A stretch of DNA of 33,017 nucleotides, from contig JAIDDH010000023.1 in the NCBI GenBank assembly GCA_029055435.1, forward strand, positions 1 to 33,017, given 5' to 3'. The stretch is from Acetatifactor sp. Its GTDB lineage: Bacteria; Bacillota; Clostridia; Lachnospirales; Lachnospiraceae. This document shows, in pieces, positions 1 through 7,730 of the stretch. The stretch's first letter is position 1; each line of letters opens with the position of its first letter. A program made the translations under genes and the position numbers. The notes under the pieces were generated by a model. The model was given only the letters and a program-made list of their open reading frames with translations. It was not told where the DNA came from and made no database searches.

Positions 1-209
1 TAGACAATTGCGAAACTCTCATTTTGGCAAAGAGTCATTGTGCAAATTGTATACTCCAACGCAGACACGCTTTCGCTCCAACCTCACCGTAGCGGTACAT
101 AAGACGCTAAAGTACAGCGTCTAAGTACCGACGGTTCGCTAGGGTCTGCTTATGGAGTATACAATCTGCCCAATTCCGATTACAAAAGTGAGAGTTTCGC
201 AAACGCCTA
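1..209. repeat. Large imperfect palindromic element (hairpin / MITE-like)
   Basis: The arms at 8-26 and 183-202 are inverted copies sharing GCGAAACTCTCA and TTTTG with one extra base in the right arm. Further in, 47-58 (ATTGTATACTCCA-like) mirrors 152-164, GCAGAC at 61-66 mirrors GTCTGC at 144-149, and AGACGCT at 102-108 mirrors AGCGTCT at 116-122 around a 7-base loop. TAG at 1-3 and CTA at 207-209 may be the outermost ends. The whole stretch could fold into one long hairpin. There is no credible gene inside it. It lies directly after the stop of the minus-strand GH25 gene, so transcripts of that gene would run into it. A flanking target duplication cannot be judged because the left end is at the window edge. 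Confidence 0.7.
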
Positions 210-236
210 TATATACTATATGGAATAGTCTTGCCG

Positions 237-1004
237 TTACTCCAGGAGCAGTTCGCGCAGCATTGCCTCGGTGCCGTGGAATACATTCATGTCGATATAC
301 TGTTCGGGGCCGGAGTAGCCGTCAAGCCGCTCTCGGTTGGTGTACTGCCAGAACTGCCAGTCTCTGTCAAGGCGGGGTCTGGTCAAAACGCTGCGGATCC
401 ACAAGGGATAGTCTTCGTAGTACCCTTTTATGAAGTGGTCATAGGCCTCGGGAGTGGTATAGATAATGGGTTTGGAGCCATAGGCCGCTTCCATGGCGAG
501 CAAGCATGCGCTCAGCTCCTCTCTGATTGCGGGAGCATCGGTATTCTGCTCGTTGTAACTGCCGTAAAACTCGATATCGACCACCGGGGAGAGCATCTGT
601 TTTCTGACGGGTACGGTTTCGACAAAGTGTTGCGCCTGCCCCTCTCCCGGGCTTTCAAAACTGAAAAAATGATAGGCACCGACGTATAGCCGGGTCTGGA
701 AGGCTTGCTCCCAGTTTTCCGAAAAGGCGGGATCCACATGGCTGCTGCCCTCCGTGGCCTTGATGAACGCAAAGGATATGTTTTGCCGAGCCAGAAGATC
801 CCATTGGATGTCGCCCTGATATCGGGAGACGTCGCATCCTACGATATCGCTGTCGGTGATAAAGATCTCATTGGGAATGAGGAGGCCTGTATAGACCATA
901 TAGGCGGCACAAAGCGCTCCCGCGAGGGCCACGCACAGGATGACGGCGGTAATCTTCAAAATTAAAGCTATCTTATTTATACTTTTTCTGTTTTCCGTTT
1001 TCAT
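237..1004 (-). CDS. Membrane-anchored GH25 muramidase (lysozyme)
   Basis: A 255-residue glycoside hydrolase family 25 enzyme, expected to cut the MurNAc-GlcNAc bond of peptidoglycan outside the cell. Residues about 10-42 form one hydrophobic segment without a clear cleavage site, so it reads as an N-terminal anchor. The catalytic domain starts at the family motif GCDVSRYQG (Asp58) and includes VVDIEFYG, whose Asp143 and Glu145 are the expected D-x-E pair. The C-terminal QFWQYTNRERLDGYSG and IDMNVF also fit GH25. A longer frame begins at 1067, but the ATG at 1004 is preceded by a GTGGGG ribosome site and removes a tail without homology-like features. The gene stands alone between two palindromic elements, with a promoter at 1024-1052. 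Confidence 0.9.
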   Translation of the reverse strand: MKTENRKSINKIALILKITAVILCVALAGALCAAYMVYTGLLIPNEIFITDSDIVGCDVSRYQGDIQWDLLARQNISFAFIKATEGSSHVDPAFSENWEQAFQTRLYVGAYHFFSFESPGEGQAQHFVETVPVRKQMLSPVVDIEFYGSYNEQNTDAPAIREELSACLLAMEAAYGSKPIIYTTPEAYDHFIKGYYEDYPLWIRSVLTRPRLDRDWQFWQYTNRERLDGYSGPEQYIDMNVFHGTEAMLRELLLE

Positions 1005-1023
1005 GTTGATACCCCACTTTTTT

Positions 1024-1052
1024 ATTGTGAAGGAATTATGTTTTGGTGTCAA
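1024..1052 (-). promoter_or_regulatory. Promoter of the GH25 gene
   Basis: Read on the minus strand, TTGACA (1052-1047) is separated by 17 bases from CACAAT (1029-1024). It lies just upstream of the GH25 start and downstream of the inserted palindromic element, so the insertion left the core promoter intact. Confidence 0.6.
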
Positions 1053-1090
1053 GACGATCTTGGTCATGACAAACAGGGAGAGTGTGAGCC

Positions 1091-1098
1091 GTATTGTA
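1091..1098. repeat. Left target-site duplication (GTATTGTA)
   Basis: The 8-base direct repeat GTATTGTA occurs here and, perfectly, at 1422-1429, immediately outside the ends of the palindromic element. An 8-bp duplication is the size known for the IS66 family. Confidence 0.8.
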
Positions 1099-1421
1099 GT
1101 AACAGTTTAGCCTAAAATATTGCGAATGCCAATCCAACAGTGTCGGCGGAAGAATACCGGGATAGTTTAGCAGGCGGGCTGCGGCTGGGTGTTTTCTAAT
1201 AGTGCGGTTATAGTATCTTGCAATTTGCGGGTCGGCACTAAGATGCATCCATGCATCGTAGTGCCTGAAATGCGCCTCCATGCGCATTTCACCCTGATTT
1301 CCGGCGCGCACTATAAGAAAACGCACCAACCTTCGCCAAAGCCCGCTAAACTATCCCGGTATTCTTCCGCCTCGACACTGCCTGAATATAGTTCTCGCAA
1401 TATTTCAGGCTGAACTGTTAC
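1099..1421. mobile_element. 323-bp MITE with IS66-type ends
   Basis: The element starts GTAACAG and ends CTGTTAC. The first 27 bases match the inverted last 27 with two mismatches. The inverted match resumes inside over about 25 bases (1147-1171 against 1346-1371) and again at TAGTGCG. The centre carries two extra hairpins: 1235-1248 with 1251-1264 (one mismatch), and a perfect 10-bp stem, 1266-1275 with 1282-1291. A perfect 8-bp direct repeat flanks it. It encodes no transposase, so it must depend on one in trans. IS66-family elements are known to begin with GTAA and to make 8-bp duplications, hence the assignment. The open frames inside it are products of the palindrome. Confidence 0.8.
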
Positions 1422-1429
1422 GTATTGTA
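1422..1429. repeat. Right target-site duplication (GTATTGTA)
   Basis: Perfect copy of 1091-1098, abutting the right end of the palindromic element. Confidence 0.8.
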
Positions 1430-1449
1430 ATTTTGATAACTGTAATGTC

Positions 1450-1478
1450 TTGTGATGCCGGGACAATCGTGTTAAAAT
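1450..1478 (+). promoter_or_regulatory. Promoter of the prmA operon
   Basis: TTGTGA (1450-1455), a 17-base spacer, then TAAAAT (1473-1478), about 70 bases before the prmA start and only 28 bases downstream of the inserted MITE. Confidence 0.55.
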
Positions 1479-1547
1479 GTATAGCAAAACCTGTTTAATA
1501 GATGTACCTTTTTTAAAAATATGTTTCTAAAATATGGAGGCAGGTGT

Positions 1548-2531
1548 ATGAAGTGGGTAAGGTTTCGTCTGAAGACAATTACGGATGCGGAGGATATCAT
1601 CATCAGTACGCTCTATGATATCGGTCTGGAGGGCGCTCAGATTGAGGACAAGATTCCTCTGACTGCTCTGGAGAAGGAGCAGATGTTTGTGGATATTCTG
1701 CCCGACGGGCCGGAGGATGACGGGGTGGCCTGGCTGAGTTTCTTTGTGGAGAAGCAGGATGACGGCATGCTGGCTGTGCAGGGGGAGTCTGTGGATGTGC
1801 AGACGCTGCTCTCCCGCATTGAGGGCGAGCTGGAGGATTTGAGGATGTTCTGCGACATCGGCGAGGGAAGCGTCGCGGTGGACGAGACCGAGGACATCGA
1901 TTGGATCAACAACTGGAAGCAGTATTTTCATCAATTTTATATAGATGACATTCTTGTCATTCCGTCCTGGGAGGATATCAGGCCGGAGGATTCGGAGCGG
2001 ATGGTGCTGCATATCGATCCGGGTACAGCTTTCGGTACGGGTATGCATGAGACAACTCAGCTCTGCATCCGTCAATTGCGCAAGTATATCACGCCGGAGA
2101 CAGAGCTTTTGGATGTGGGAACCGGCAGCGGGATTCTGGCGATTCTGTCTCTGATGTTCGGGGCAAAGCATGCGGTGGGAACGGATCTGGACCCCTGCGC
2201 CGTGGATGCGGTTGCGGAAAACTGTGCCGTCAACGGGATTTCGCCGGAGCAGTTTGAGATGATGATCGGCAATATCATCACGGACAAGGCTGTGCAGGAT
2301 CGGGTGGGCTATGCCCGCTATGACATTGTGGTGGCCAATATTCTGGCGGATGTGCTGGTGCCTCTGACGCCTGTGATTACAAGACAGCTCAAGCCCGGCG
2401 GCATCTACATTACTTCCGGTATTATCGATGACAAGGAACAGACCGTGGCAGATGCGGTGAAGGCGGCGGGACTCACGATTCTGGAGATTACTTATCAGGG
2501 AGAGTGGGTATCTATCACAGCGCAAAAGTAA
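1548..2531 (+). CDS. prmA: Ribosomal protein L11 methyltransferase
   Basis: A 327-residue class I SAM-dependent methyltransferase that methylates ribosomal protein L11 in the cytoplasm. The N-terminal substrate-recognition part (MKWVRFRLKT to about residue 110) is followed by a linker and the SAM-binding motif LLDVGTGSGILAI at about 188-200, an acidic GTDLD strand, and the VVANILADVL motif usual in PrmA. The length fits the family (about 300-330). A GGAGG site at 1536-1540, seven bases before the ATG at 1548, decides the start over the in-frame ATG at 1521. It probably heads an operon with rsmE, 22 bases downstream, as in many Firmicutes. Confidence 0.95.
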   Translation: MKWVRFRLKTITDAEDIIISTLYDIGLEGAQIEDKIPLTALEKEQMFVDILPDGPEDDGVAWLSFFVEKQDDGMLAVQGESVDVQTLLSRIEGELEDLRMFCDIGEGSVAVDETEDIDWINNWKQYFHQFYIDDILVIPSWEDIRPEDSERMVLHIDPGTAFGTGMHETTQLCIRQLRKYITPETELLDVGTGSGILAILSLMFGAKHAVGTDLDPCAVDAVAENCAVNGISPEQFEMMIGNIITDKAVQDRVGYARYDIVVANILADVLVPLTPVITRQLKPGGIYITSGIIDDKEQTVADAVKAAGLTILEITYQGEWVSITAQK

Positions 2532-2553
2532 AATATTTAATGTGGGGGGCATC

Positions 2554-3300
2554 ATGTATCATTTTTTTGTGGAGCCGGAGCAGATTCATGCAGATGACAA
2601 GAGTGTCATAATTCTGGGAGCAGATGTAAACCATATTAAGAATGTGCTCCGCATGAAGGTCGGCGAGGAAATTTCCGTGAGCAACGGGCAGGATGATTGT
2701 GAGTATCGCTGTGGTATCGCCGAATTCGGGGAAGATTCCATACGGTGTGAGCTGCGTTTTGTGAAGGAGGACAGTGTGGAGCTTCCTGTGAAGGTGACGC
2801 TTTTTCAGGGCCTTCCCAAGGGTGATAAGATGGAACTCATCGTTCAGAAGGCGGTGGAGCTGGGGGTGTATGAGATTGTTCCGGTTTCCACAAAGCGATG
2901 CGTGGTGAAGTTGGACGAGAAAAAGGCGGCTGCGAAAGTGCTTCGCTGGCAGGGTATCGCAGAGGCGGCTGCCAAGCAGAGTCAGCGCGGGGTGATTCCC
3001 AGAGTAAAGCCGGTGGTGAGTTTGTCACAGGCTCTGGAACAGGCTGCGGAGATGGAAGTGAGACTCATCCCCTATGAATTGGAGCGCGGCATGGAGTACA
3101 CCAGAGAGCTGTTGTCCGGCATGCAGCCGGGACAGCGGGTGGCGGTGTTCATCGGACCGGAGGGCGGTTTTGAGGAGAGTGAGATTGCGCTGGCCAGGGA
3201 CAAAGGGGTTTGTCCGATTACACTGGGCAGGCGGATTCTGCGCACGGAGACCGCAGGAATGACTGTGCTCGCATGGATCGGGTACATTATGGAGCAATAA
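2554..3300 (+). CDS. rsmE: 16S rRNA m3U1498 methyltransferase
   Basis: A 248-residue SPOUT-class methyltransferase of the RsmE family, which methylates N3 of U1498 in 16S rRNA using SAM. The N-terminal PUA-like part (MYHFFVEPEQI, then HIKNVLRMKVGEEISV) binds RNA. The C-terminal trefoil knot is marked by VFIGPEGGFEESEI and LGRRILRTETA. A GTG at 2542 is in frame, but the ATG at 2554 follows a GGGGGG run and gives the usual family N-terminus. The upstream neighbour is prmA, also a ribosome methylase. Confidence 0.95.
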   Translation: MYHFFVEPEQIHADDKSVIILGADVNHIKNVLRMKVGEEISVSNGQDDCEYRCGIAEFGEDSIRCELRFVKEDSVELPVKVTLFQGLPKGDKMELIVQKAVELGVYEIVPVSTKRCVVKLDEKKAAAKVLRWQGIAEAAAKQSQRGVIPRVKPVVSLSQALEQAAEMEVRLIPYELERGMEYTRELLSGMQPGQRVAVFIGPEGGFEESEIALARDKGVCPITLGRRILRTETAGMTVLAWIGYIMEQ

Positions 3301-3369
3301 GCAAAACGGGCTTTTCCTGCATATGATATGAATAACAAAGGTGAGAATATAGATGAAGGAGAATCATCA

Positions 3370-4542
3370 ATGGAAGTGTATTTGGACAATTCCGCCACCA
3401 CACGGGTATTTCAGGACGTGGCGGAGTTGATGAAAAAGTTGATGTGCGAAGATTATGGGAATCCTTCCAGTCTTCACAGAAAGGGAGTGCAGGCTGAGAA
3501 CCATATGCGGTACGCAAAGGAGACTCTGGCAAATATTCTGAAGGTGAATGAAAAGGAACTCTTTTTTACTTCGGGGGGCACGGAATCCGACAATCTGGCA
3601 TTGATCGGCTGCGCGCTGGCTAATCAGCGGAGCGGAAAGCATCTGATTACCACTCAGATAGAACATCCGGCTGTTCTGCAGACCATGAGATATCTGGAGA
3701 GCCTGGGATTTCGAGTGACGTATCTGCCGGTTGACGCCGCCGGGCGTATCCGTATGGAGGATCTGCGTCAGGCCATGAGTCAGGACACTATTCTGGTGTC
3801 TGTCATGCATACCAATAACGAGATCGGTTCTCTGCAGCCCATCGCGGAGGCGGGAACGCTGATCAAAAGGATGAATCCCAATACCCTGTTTCATGTAGAT
3901 GCCGTACAGGGCTTTGGAAAGGCACGTATCTATCCCAAAAGGATGCATATCGACCTGCTCTCCGCCAGCGGGCACAAGATTCACGGGCCCAAGGGCGTGG
4001 GGCTTTTGTATGTGGGCGAGAAGGTAAAAATACAGCCCATTAACTTCGGCGGCGGACAGCAGCTGAACCTTCGTTCCGGCACGGAGAATGTACCGGGGAT
4101 CGTGGGTATGGCCAGAGCGGCAGAGATTCTTTACAGCCATCTGGAGGAGGATGTAAATCAGTTGTATCGCTGCAAGAGATACTTTATCGAGGGATTGAGA
4201 CATCTGGAGGGTGTGAAGATCAACGGACTTTTGCCGGACGGCAGTTATGGCGAGGGAACCGCGCCACATGTAGTCAGCGCCTCTTTTGTCGGGGTGAGGA
4301 GCGAGGTGCTTCTGCACACGCTGGAAGACGAGGGTATTTATGTGTCCGCGGGCAGCGCATGTTCCGCCCACAAGCCCCAGCCCTCTGCTACCCTGAAGGC
4401 TATGGGAGTGGAGAAGCCGATTTTGGAATCTACCATCCGCTTCAGCTTTTCTGTTTTTACCACAATGGATGAATTGGACTATACATTACAGGTATTATAT
4501 GATAAAATTCCTGTACTACGCAGATATGCCCGCCGGGCGTAG
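3370..4542 (+). CDS. Cysteine desulfurase (NifS/IscS-like)
   Basis: A 390-residue PLP-dependent class V aminotransferase-fold enzyme that takes sulfur from cysteine as a persulfide and leaves alanine. It starts with the family motif VYLDNSATT. HTNNEIG and HVDAVQGFGK line the cofactor pocket, the PLP lysine is in SGHKIHGPKG (about Lys203), and the catalytic cysteine is in SAGSACSAHK (about Cys331). AAGGAG at 3356-3361 supports the ATG at 3370 over an in-frame ATG at 3328. Its position just before thiI, about 50 bases apart, suggests that it is the dedicated sulfur donor for ThiI, like the NifS-type partner of ThiI in Bacillus; that pairing is inferred from position. Confidence 0.93.
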   Translation: MEVYLDNSATTRVFQDVAELMKKLMCEDYGNPSSLHRKGVQAENHMRYAKETLANILKVNEKELFFTSGGTESDNLALIGCALANQRSGKHLITTQIEHPAVLQTMRYLESLGFRVTYLPVDAAGRIRMEDLRQAMSQDTILVSVMHTNNEIGSLQPIAEAGTLIKRMNPNTLFHVDAVQGFGKARIYPKRMHIDLLSASGHKIHGPKGVGLLYVGEKVKIQPINFGGGQQLNLRSGTENVPGIVGMARAAEILYSHLEEDVNQLYRCKRYFIEGLRHLEGVKINGLLPDGSYGEGTAPHVVSASFVGVRSEVLLHTLEDEGIYVSAGSACSAHKPQPSATLKAMGVEKPILESTIRFSFSVFTTMDELDYTLQVLYDKIPVLRRYARRA

Positions 4543-4595
4543 AAGACAGGAAAAGAGGAACGTCCGCCGGGACGGCGCCATGATAGGAGGATACG

Positions 4596-5774
4596 ATGTT
4601 TACAGCTTTTTTGATAAAATACGCGGAGATTGGTATCAAGGGAAGAAACCGGTATCTGTTTGAGGATGCACTGATTCATCAGATAAAGCATGCGCTGAAA
4701 AAATGTGACGGACGTTTTATGATTTCTAAAACTCAGGGCCGTATCTATGTGGATGCCCAGACAGAATTTGATTTTGACGAGGTGGTGGAGCATCTGAAGC
4801 GTGTCTTTGGTATCTCCGGCATCTGTCCTGTGGTTTATGTGGAGGACGAGGGATTTGAAAAGCTCTGCGACACAGTCGTGGACTATATCGCGGATGTCTA
4901 TCCCGACAGAAACAAAACCTTTAAAGTAAATGCGCGTCGTGCGCGCAAGAATTATCCCAAGGATTCCATGACCATCAATATGGATATGGGAGAGGTCATT
5001 TTAAAGGCTTACCCGGAGATGAAGGTGGATGTCCACAACCCGGATATTCTGTTAAATATCGAAGTGCGGGAAAAGATTTATATTTATTCGGAAATTATTC
5101 CGGGTCCCGGAGGCATGCCTGTGGGAACAGGCGGAAAGGCAATGCTGCTGTTATCCGGCGGCATTGACTCTCCGGTGGCCGGTTACATGATAGCAAAGCG
5201 CGGTGTGAAAATAGATGCGGTCTATTTTCACGCTCCGCCCTACACCAGCGACAGGGCCAAGCAGAAGGTGGTGGATCTGGCGAGGATTGTGTCGCGCTAT
5301 ACCGGTCCAATCTATCTGCATGTGGTCAATTTTACAGATATACAGCTCTACATTCATGAAAAATGTCCCCATGAGGAGCTGACCATTATCATGCGCCGTT
5401 ATATGATGCGCATCGCTGAACATATTGCAAAGGAAAACGATTGTCTGGGCCTGATTACCGGGGAGAGCATCGGGCAGGTGGCCTCTCAGACCATGAGCTC
5501 TCTGATCGCCACCAATGAAGTGTGCGAGCTTCCCGTCTACCGGCCGCTCATCGGATTCGACAAGCAGGAAATCGTAGAGGTCGCTGAGAAAATTGACACT
5601 TTCGAGACATCTATTCTGCCCTATGAGGACTGCTGTACCATCTTTGTGGCAAAGCATCCGGTGACCAAGCCGAATGTCAACATTATCCGCAGGCATGAGC
5701 AGAATCTGGAGGAGCGGATCGAGGAGCTGGTGAAGACCGCTCTTGAGACAGCGGAACTGATTATTGCGGAATAG
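4596..5774 (+). CDS. thiI: tRNA 4-thiouridine synthetase / thiamine sulfurtransferase ThiI
   Basis: A 392-residue enzyme that activates U8 of tRNA with ATP and inserts sulfur to give s4U; in some organisms it also passes sulfur to the thiamine thiazole route. The N-terminal ferredoxin-like part and THUMP domain occupy about residues 1-165. The PP-loop ATPase motif LLSGGIDSP lies at about 185-193, followed by CLGLITGESIGQVASQT. The length is that of the short Gram-positive form without the C-terminal rhodanese domain found in Escherichia coli. GGAGG at 4586-4590 is five bases before the ATG. The cysteine desulfurase immediately upstream is the likely sulfur source. Confidence 0.95.
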   Translation: MFTAFLIKYAEIGIKGRNRYLFEDALIHQIKHALKKCDGRFMISKTQGRIYVDAQTEFDFDEVVEHLKRVFGISGICPVVYVEDEGFEKLCDTVVDYIADVYPDRNKTFKVNARRARKNYPKDSMTINMDMGEVILKAYPEMKVDVHNPDILLNIEVREKIYIYSEIIPGPGGMPVGTGGKAMLLLSGGIDSPVAGYMIAKRGVKIDAVYFHAPPYTSDRAKQKVVDLARIVSRYTGPIYLHVVNFTDIQLYIHEKCPHEELTIIMRRYMMRIAEHIAKENDCLGLITGESIGQVASQTMSSLIATNEVCELPVYRPLIGFDKQEIVEVAEKIDTFETSILPYEDCCTIFVAKHPVTKPNVNIIRRHEQNLEERIEELVKTALETAELIIAE

Positions 5775-5800
5775 ATAATCAATCTGCGTCCCTGCACATA

Positions 5801-5836
5801 AAAAACGTCTCAGGGATTGCGTTTCCTGAGACGTTT
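5801..5836 (-). terminator. Intrinsic terminator of the HPr-like gene, possibly bidirectional
   Basis: A perfect 12-bp stem, 5803-5814 with 5825-5836, has a 10-base loop. On the minus strand the stem is followed by five T, directly after the HPr-like stop. On the plus strand it follows thiI but has no clean T run, so it may serve both genes with unequal strength. Confidence 0.75.
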
Positions 5837-5867
5837 CTGATTATACCGGATAAGGCTTAAGTACTTC

Positions 5868-6098
5868 TTATACCAGATAGGGCTTAAGTACTTCCATGAT
5901 CTCCTCGATGCCGTCCTCGGCATGGATGTTCAGGTCGATGGGCTTAGAGAGATCCAGGCTGAAGATACCCATGATGGACTTTGCGTCGATGACGTATCTG
6001 CCGGACACTAAATCAAAATCGTAATCGAATTTGGTCACGTCGTTTACGAAAGATTTTACCTTATCAATAGAATTTAAAGAAATCTGAACTGTTTTCAT
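5868..6098 (-). CDS. HPr-fold protein lacking the active-site histidine
   Basis: A 76-residue protein with the HPr fold of the phosphotransferase system. The second half matches HPr well: AKSIMGIFSLDL aligns with the LKSIMGVMSLGI region of HPr, and its Ser41 sits where Ser46, the HPr-kinase target, lies. The first half should carry G-I-H-A-R-P-A, but here reads NSIDKVKSF; the only histidine is His58, elsewhere. It therefore cannot take phosphate from enzyme I at the canonical site and is unlikely to carry sugar-transport phosphate. The pattern recalls Crh of Bacillus, a regulatory HPr relative. AAGGAGG before the ATG at 6098 fixes the start; the upstream ATG at 6140 lacks a site. Confidence 0.85.
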   Translation of the reverse strand: MKTVQISLNSIDKVKSFVNDVTKFDYDFDLVSGRYVIDAKSIMGIFSLDLSKPIDLNIHAEDGIEEIMEVLKPYLV

Positions 6099-6145
6099 GA
6101 TAGTTACCTCCTTAACAATTAACGAGCAGCATACCTTCACGCTTC

Positions 6146-6174
6146 ATATTAATGGCTGGGCAGGCAAAAGTCAA
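6146..6174 (-). promoter_or_regulatory. Promoter of the HPr-like gene
   Basis: On the minus strand TTGACT (6174-6169), 17 bases, then TAATAT (6151-6146). It lies in the divergent region between this gene and mtaB. Confidence 0.65.
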
Positions 6175-6208
6175 GGCTAAAACACTACAAAAAAAGCGGG
6201 GATTTTGA

Positions 6209-7627
6209 ATGAAAAGTGTAGCATTCCACAACCTTGGATGCAAGGTGAACTCCTATGAGCTGGATGTGATGCAGCAAATTTTACAGGAAAAAGGGTATCA
6301 GGTTGTACCATTCGATCAAATTGCCGATATTTATATCATAAATACCTGTACGGTCACAAATATAGCGGACCGCAAGAGCAGACAGATGCTGCACCGCGCT
6401 AAGCAAAAGAATCCCGAGGCCGTGGTGGTTGCCGTGGGCTGTTATGTCCAGACGGACAAGGAGGGTGCTTTGCTGGACGAGAGCATCGACCTGGCGGTGG
6501 GCAACAATCGCAAGAAGGATATCGCACAGATACTGGAGGAATTCCTGAGCGCAAGGGAGGCCGCAGCAGAGCAGAAGGCGGCAGGAATAGAGGGGATAGT
6601 CGAGGCGGACAGCGCAGCCGGAGTGCAGCCGGACAAGACGCTGGGGAACACGACGATTATTGATTTGGACAAGCCCTGCAGCTATGAGGAGATGACTCTC
6701 AGCCGGACGGCGGAGCACACCCGGGCTTATATCAAGATTCAGGACGGATGCAATCAGTTCTGTTCTTATTGTGTCATTCCCTATGCCAGAGGGCGGGTGC
6801 GCAGCCGCAGGGCGGAAGACATCCTGGCGGAGATACGGGGGCTTGTGGCAAAGGGTTATAAGGAAATTGTACTCACGGGCATTCATATCAGTTCTTACGG
6901 CATTGATTTTGAGGATGGAGCTTATTATCGGGGGGAGAGCAGACTCATTGATCTGGTGGAACACATTCACGATCAGGTGGAAGGACTGCAGCGCATCCGC
7001 CTGGGCTCTCTGGAGCCCAGAATTATCACGGAGGAGACGGCGGGCAGGCTGGGGGCGCTCCCGCGCTTATGTCCTCATTTTCATCTCTCCCTGCAGAGCG
7101 GCTGTGACGAGACTTTAAAACGTATGAATAGACAGTATACCACAGGGGAATACTTGCAGGGAGTACAATATCTGCGGCAGGCTTTTCCGCACCCGGCTAT
7201 TACCACGGATGTGATAGTGGGATTCCCCGGGGAGACGGAGGAGGAATTTGCCTGTACCAAGGCTTTCCTGGAGCAGGTGGGATTTTTTGAGATGCATATC
7301 TTCAAATATTCCAGACGGGCGGGCACCCGTGCCGACAAAATGTCGGGGCAGCTCACGGAGCGGGTGAAAGCCGCGCGCAGCGACGAGCTCTTTGCGCTGG
7401 AGGCAAGACAGTCCGAGGCTTTTCGCAGGGATTACATAGGAAAACAGGCTGAGATTCTCTGGGAGGACAGGCGGGAGATAGAAGGTAAGGTTTACTGGCT
7501 GGGACACACCGGGGATTATGTGAAGGTGGCGGTTCCCGTGGGTGAGGACGATCTCTCCAACACGGTGACGCGGGTTTTGGCGGAGCGCTTTCTGACGGAG
7601 GATATTCTGCTGGGAAGCAGAGTTTAG
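6209..7627 (+). CDS. mtaB: tRNA t6A37 methylthiotransferase
   Basis: A 472-residue radical-SAM methylthiotransferase of the MtaB type, which converts t6A37 to ms2t6A in tRNAs reading ANN codons. The N-terminal domain has cysteines for the auxiliary iron-sulfur cluster at Cys11 (LGCKVN), Cys47 (NTCTVT) and Cys78 (VGCYV). The radical-SAM motif CNQFCSYC is at 181-188, and a TRAM-like RNA-binding domain closes the protein (about 405-470). An alanine- and glutamate-rich insert at about 111-165 makes it a little longer than usual. The ribosome site GCGGGGA is modest. It is transcribed away from the HPr-like gene. Confidence 0.93.
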   Translation: MKSVAFHNLGCKVNSYELDVMQQILQEKGYQVVPFDQIADIYIINTCTVTNIADRKSRQMLHRAKQKNPEAVVVAVGCYVQTDKEGALLDESIDLAVGNNRKKDIAQILEEFLSAREAAAEQKAAGIEGIVEADSAAGVQPDKTLGNTTIIDLDKPCSYEEMTLSRTAEHTRAYIKIQDGCNQFCSYCVIPYARGRVRSRRAEDILAEIRGLVAKGYKEIVLTGIHISSYGIDFEDGAYYRGESRLIDLVEHIHDQVEGLQRIRLGSLEPRIITEETAGRLGALPRLCPHFHLSLQSGCDETLKRMNRQYTTGEYLQGVQYLRQAFPHPAITTDVIVGFPGETEEEFACTKAFLEQVGFFEMHIFKYSRRAGTRADKMSGQLTERVKAARSDELFALEARQSEAFRRDYIGKQAEILWEDRREIEGKVYWLGHTGDYVKVAVPVGEDDLSNTVTRVLAERFLTEDILLGSRV

Positions 7628-7659
7628 CCTGAAAGAACGGGAGACAGGGCGAATAATGA

Positions 7660-7688
7660 TTGAATTTTGCCGTGAAATGCGGTAAGAT
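7660..7688 (+). promoter_or_regulatory. Promoter of the ireB-ruvX operon
   Basis: TTGAAT (7660-7665), 17-base spacer, TAAGAT (7683-7688), in the gap after mtaB and about 40 bases before the ireB start. Confidence 0.6.
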
Positions 7689-7730
7689 AAGAGTGCATCA
7701 GGAATTTTCAGAAGTATGAAGGATGGGATT

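Noticed and set aside
1235-1291. Two adjacent short hairpins read as a CRISPR-like repeat unit
   Set aside because: They are two different inverted repeats inside one palindromic element, with no regular direct repeats or spacers; no CRISPR array is seen in the window.
1036-1329. 97-residue minus-strand frame and 74-residue plus-strand frame (1189-1413) inside the region 1036-1413
   Set aside because: Both lie largely within the two arms of the palindromic MITE and have no ribosome site or family-like motifs.
1527-2555. 342-residue minus-strand frame opposite prmA
   Set aside because: Mirror image of a clearly recognised gene; rich in His, Leu, Arg and Gln with no motifs.
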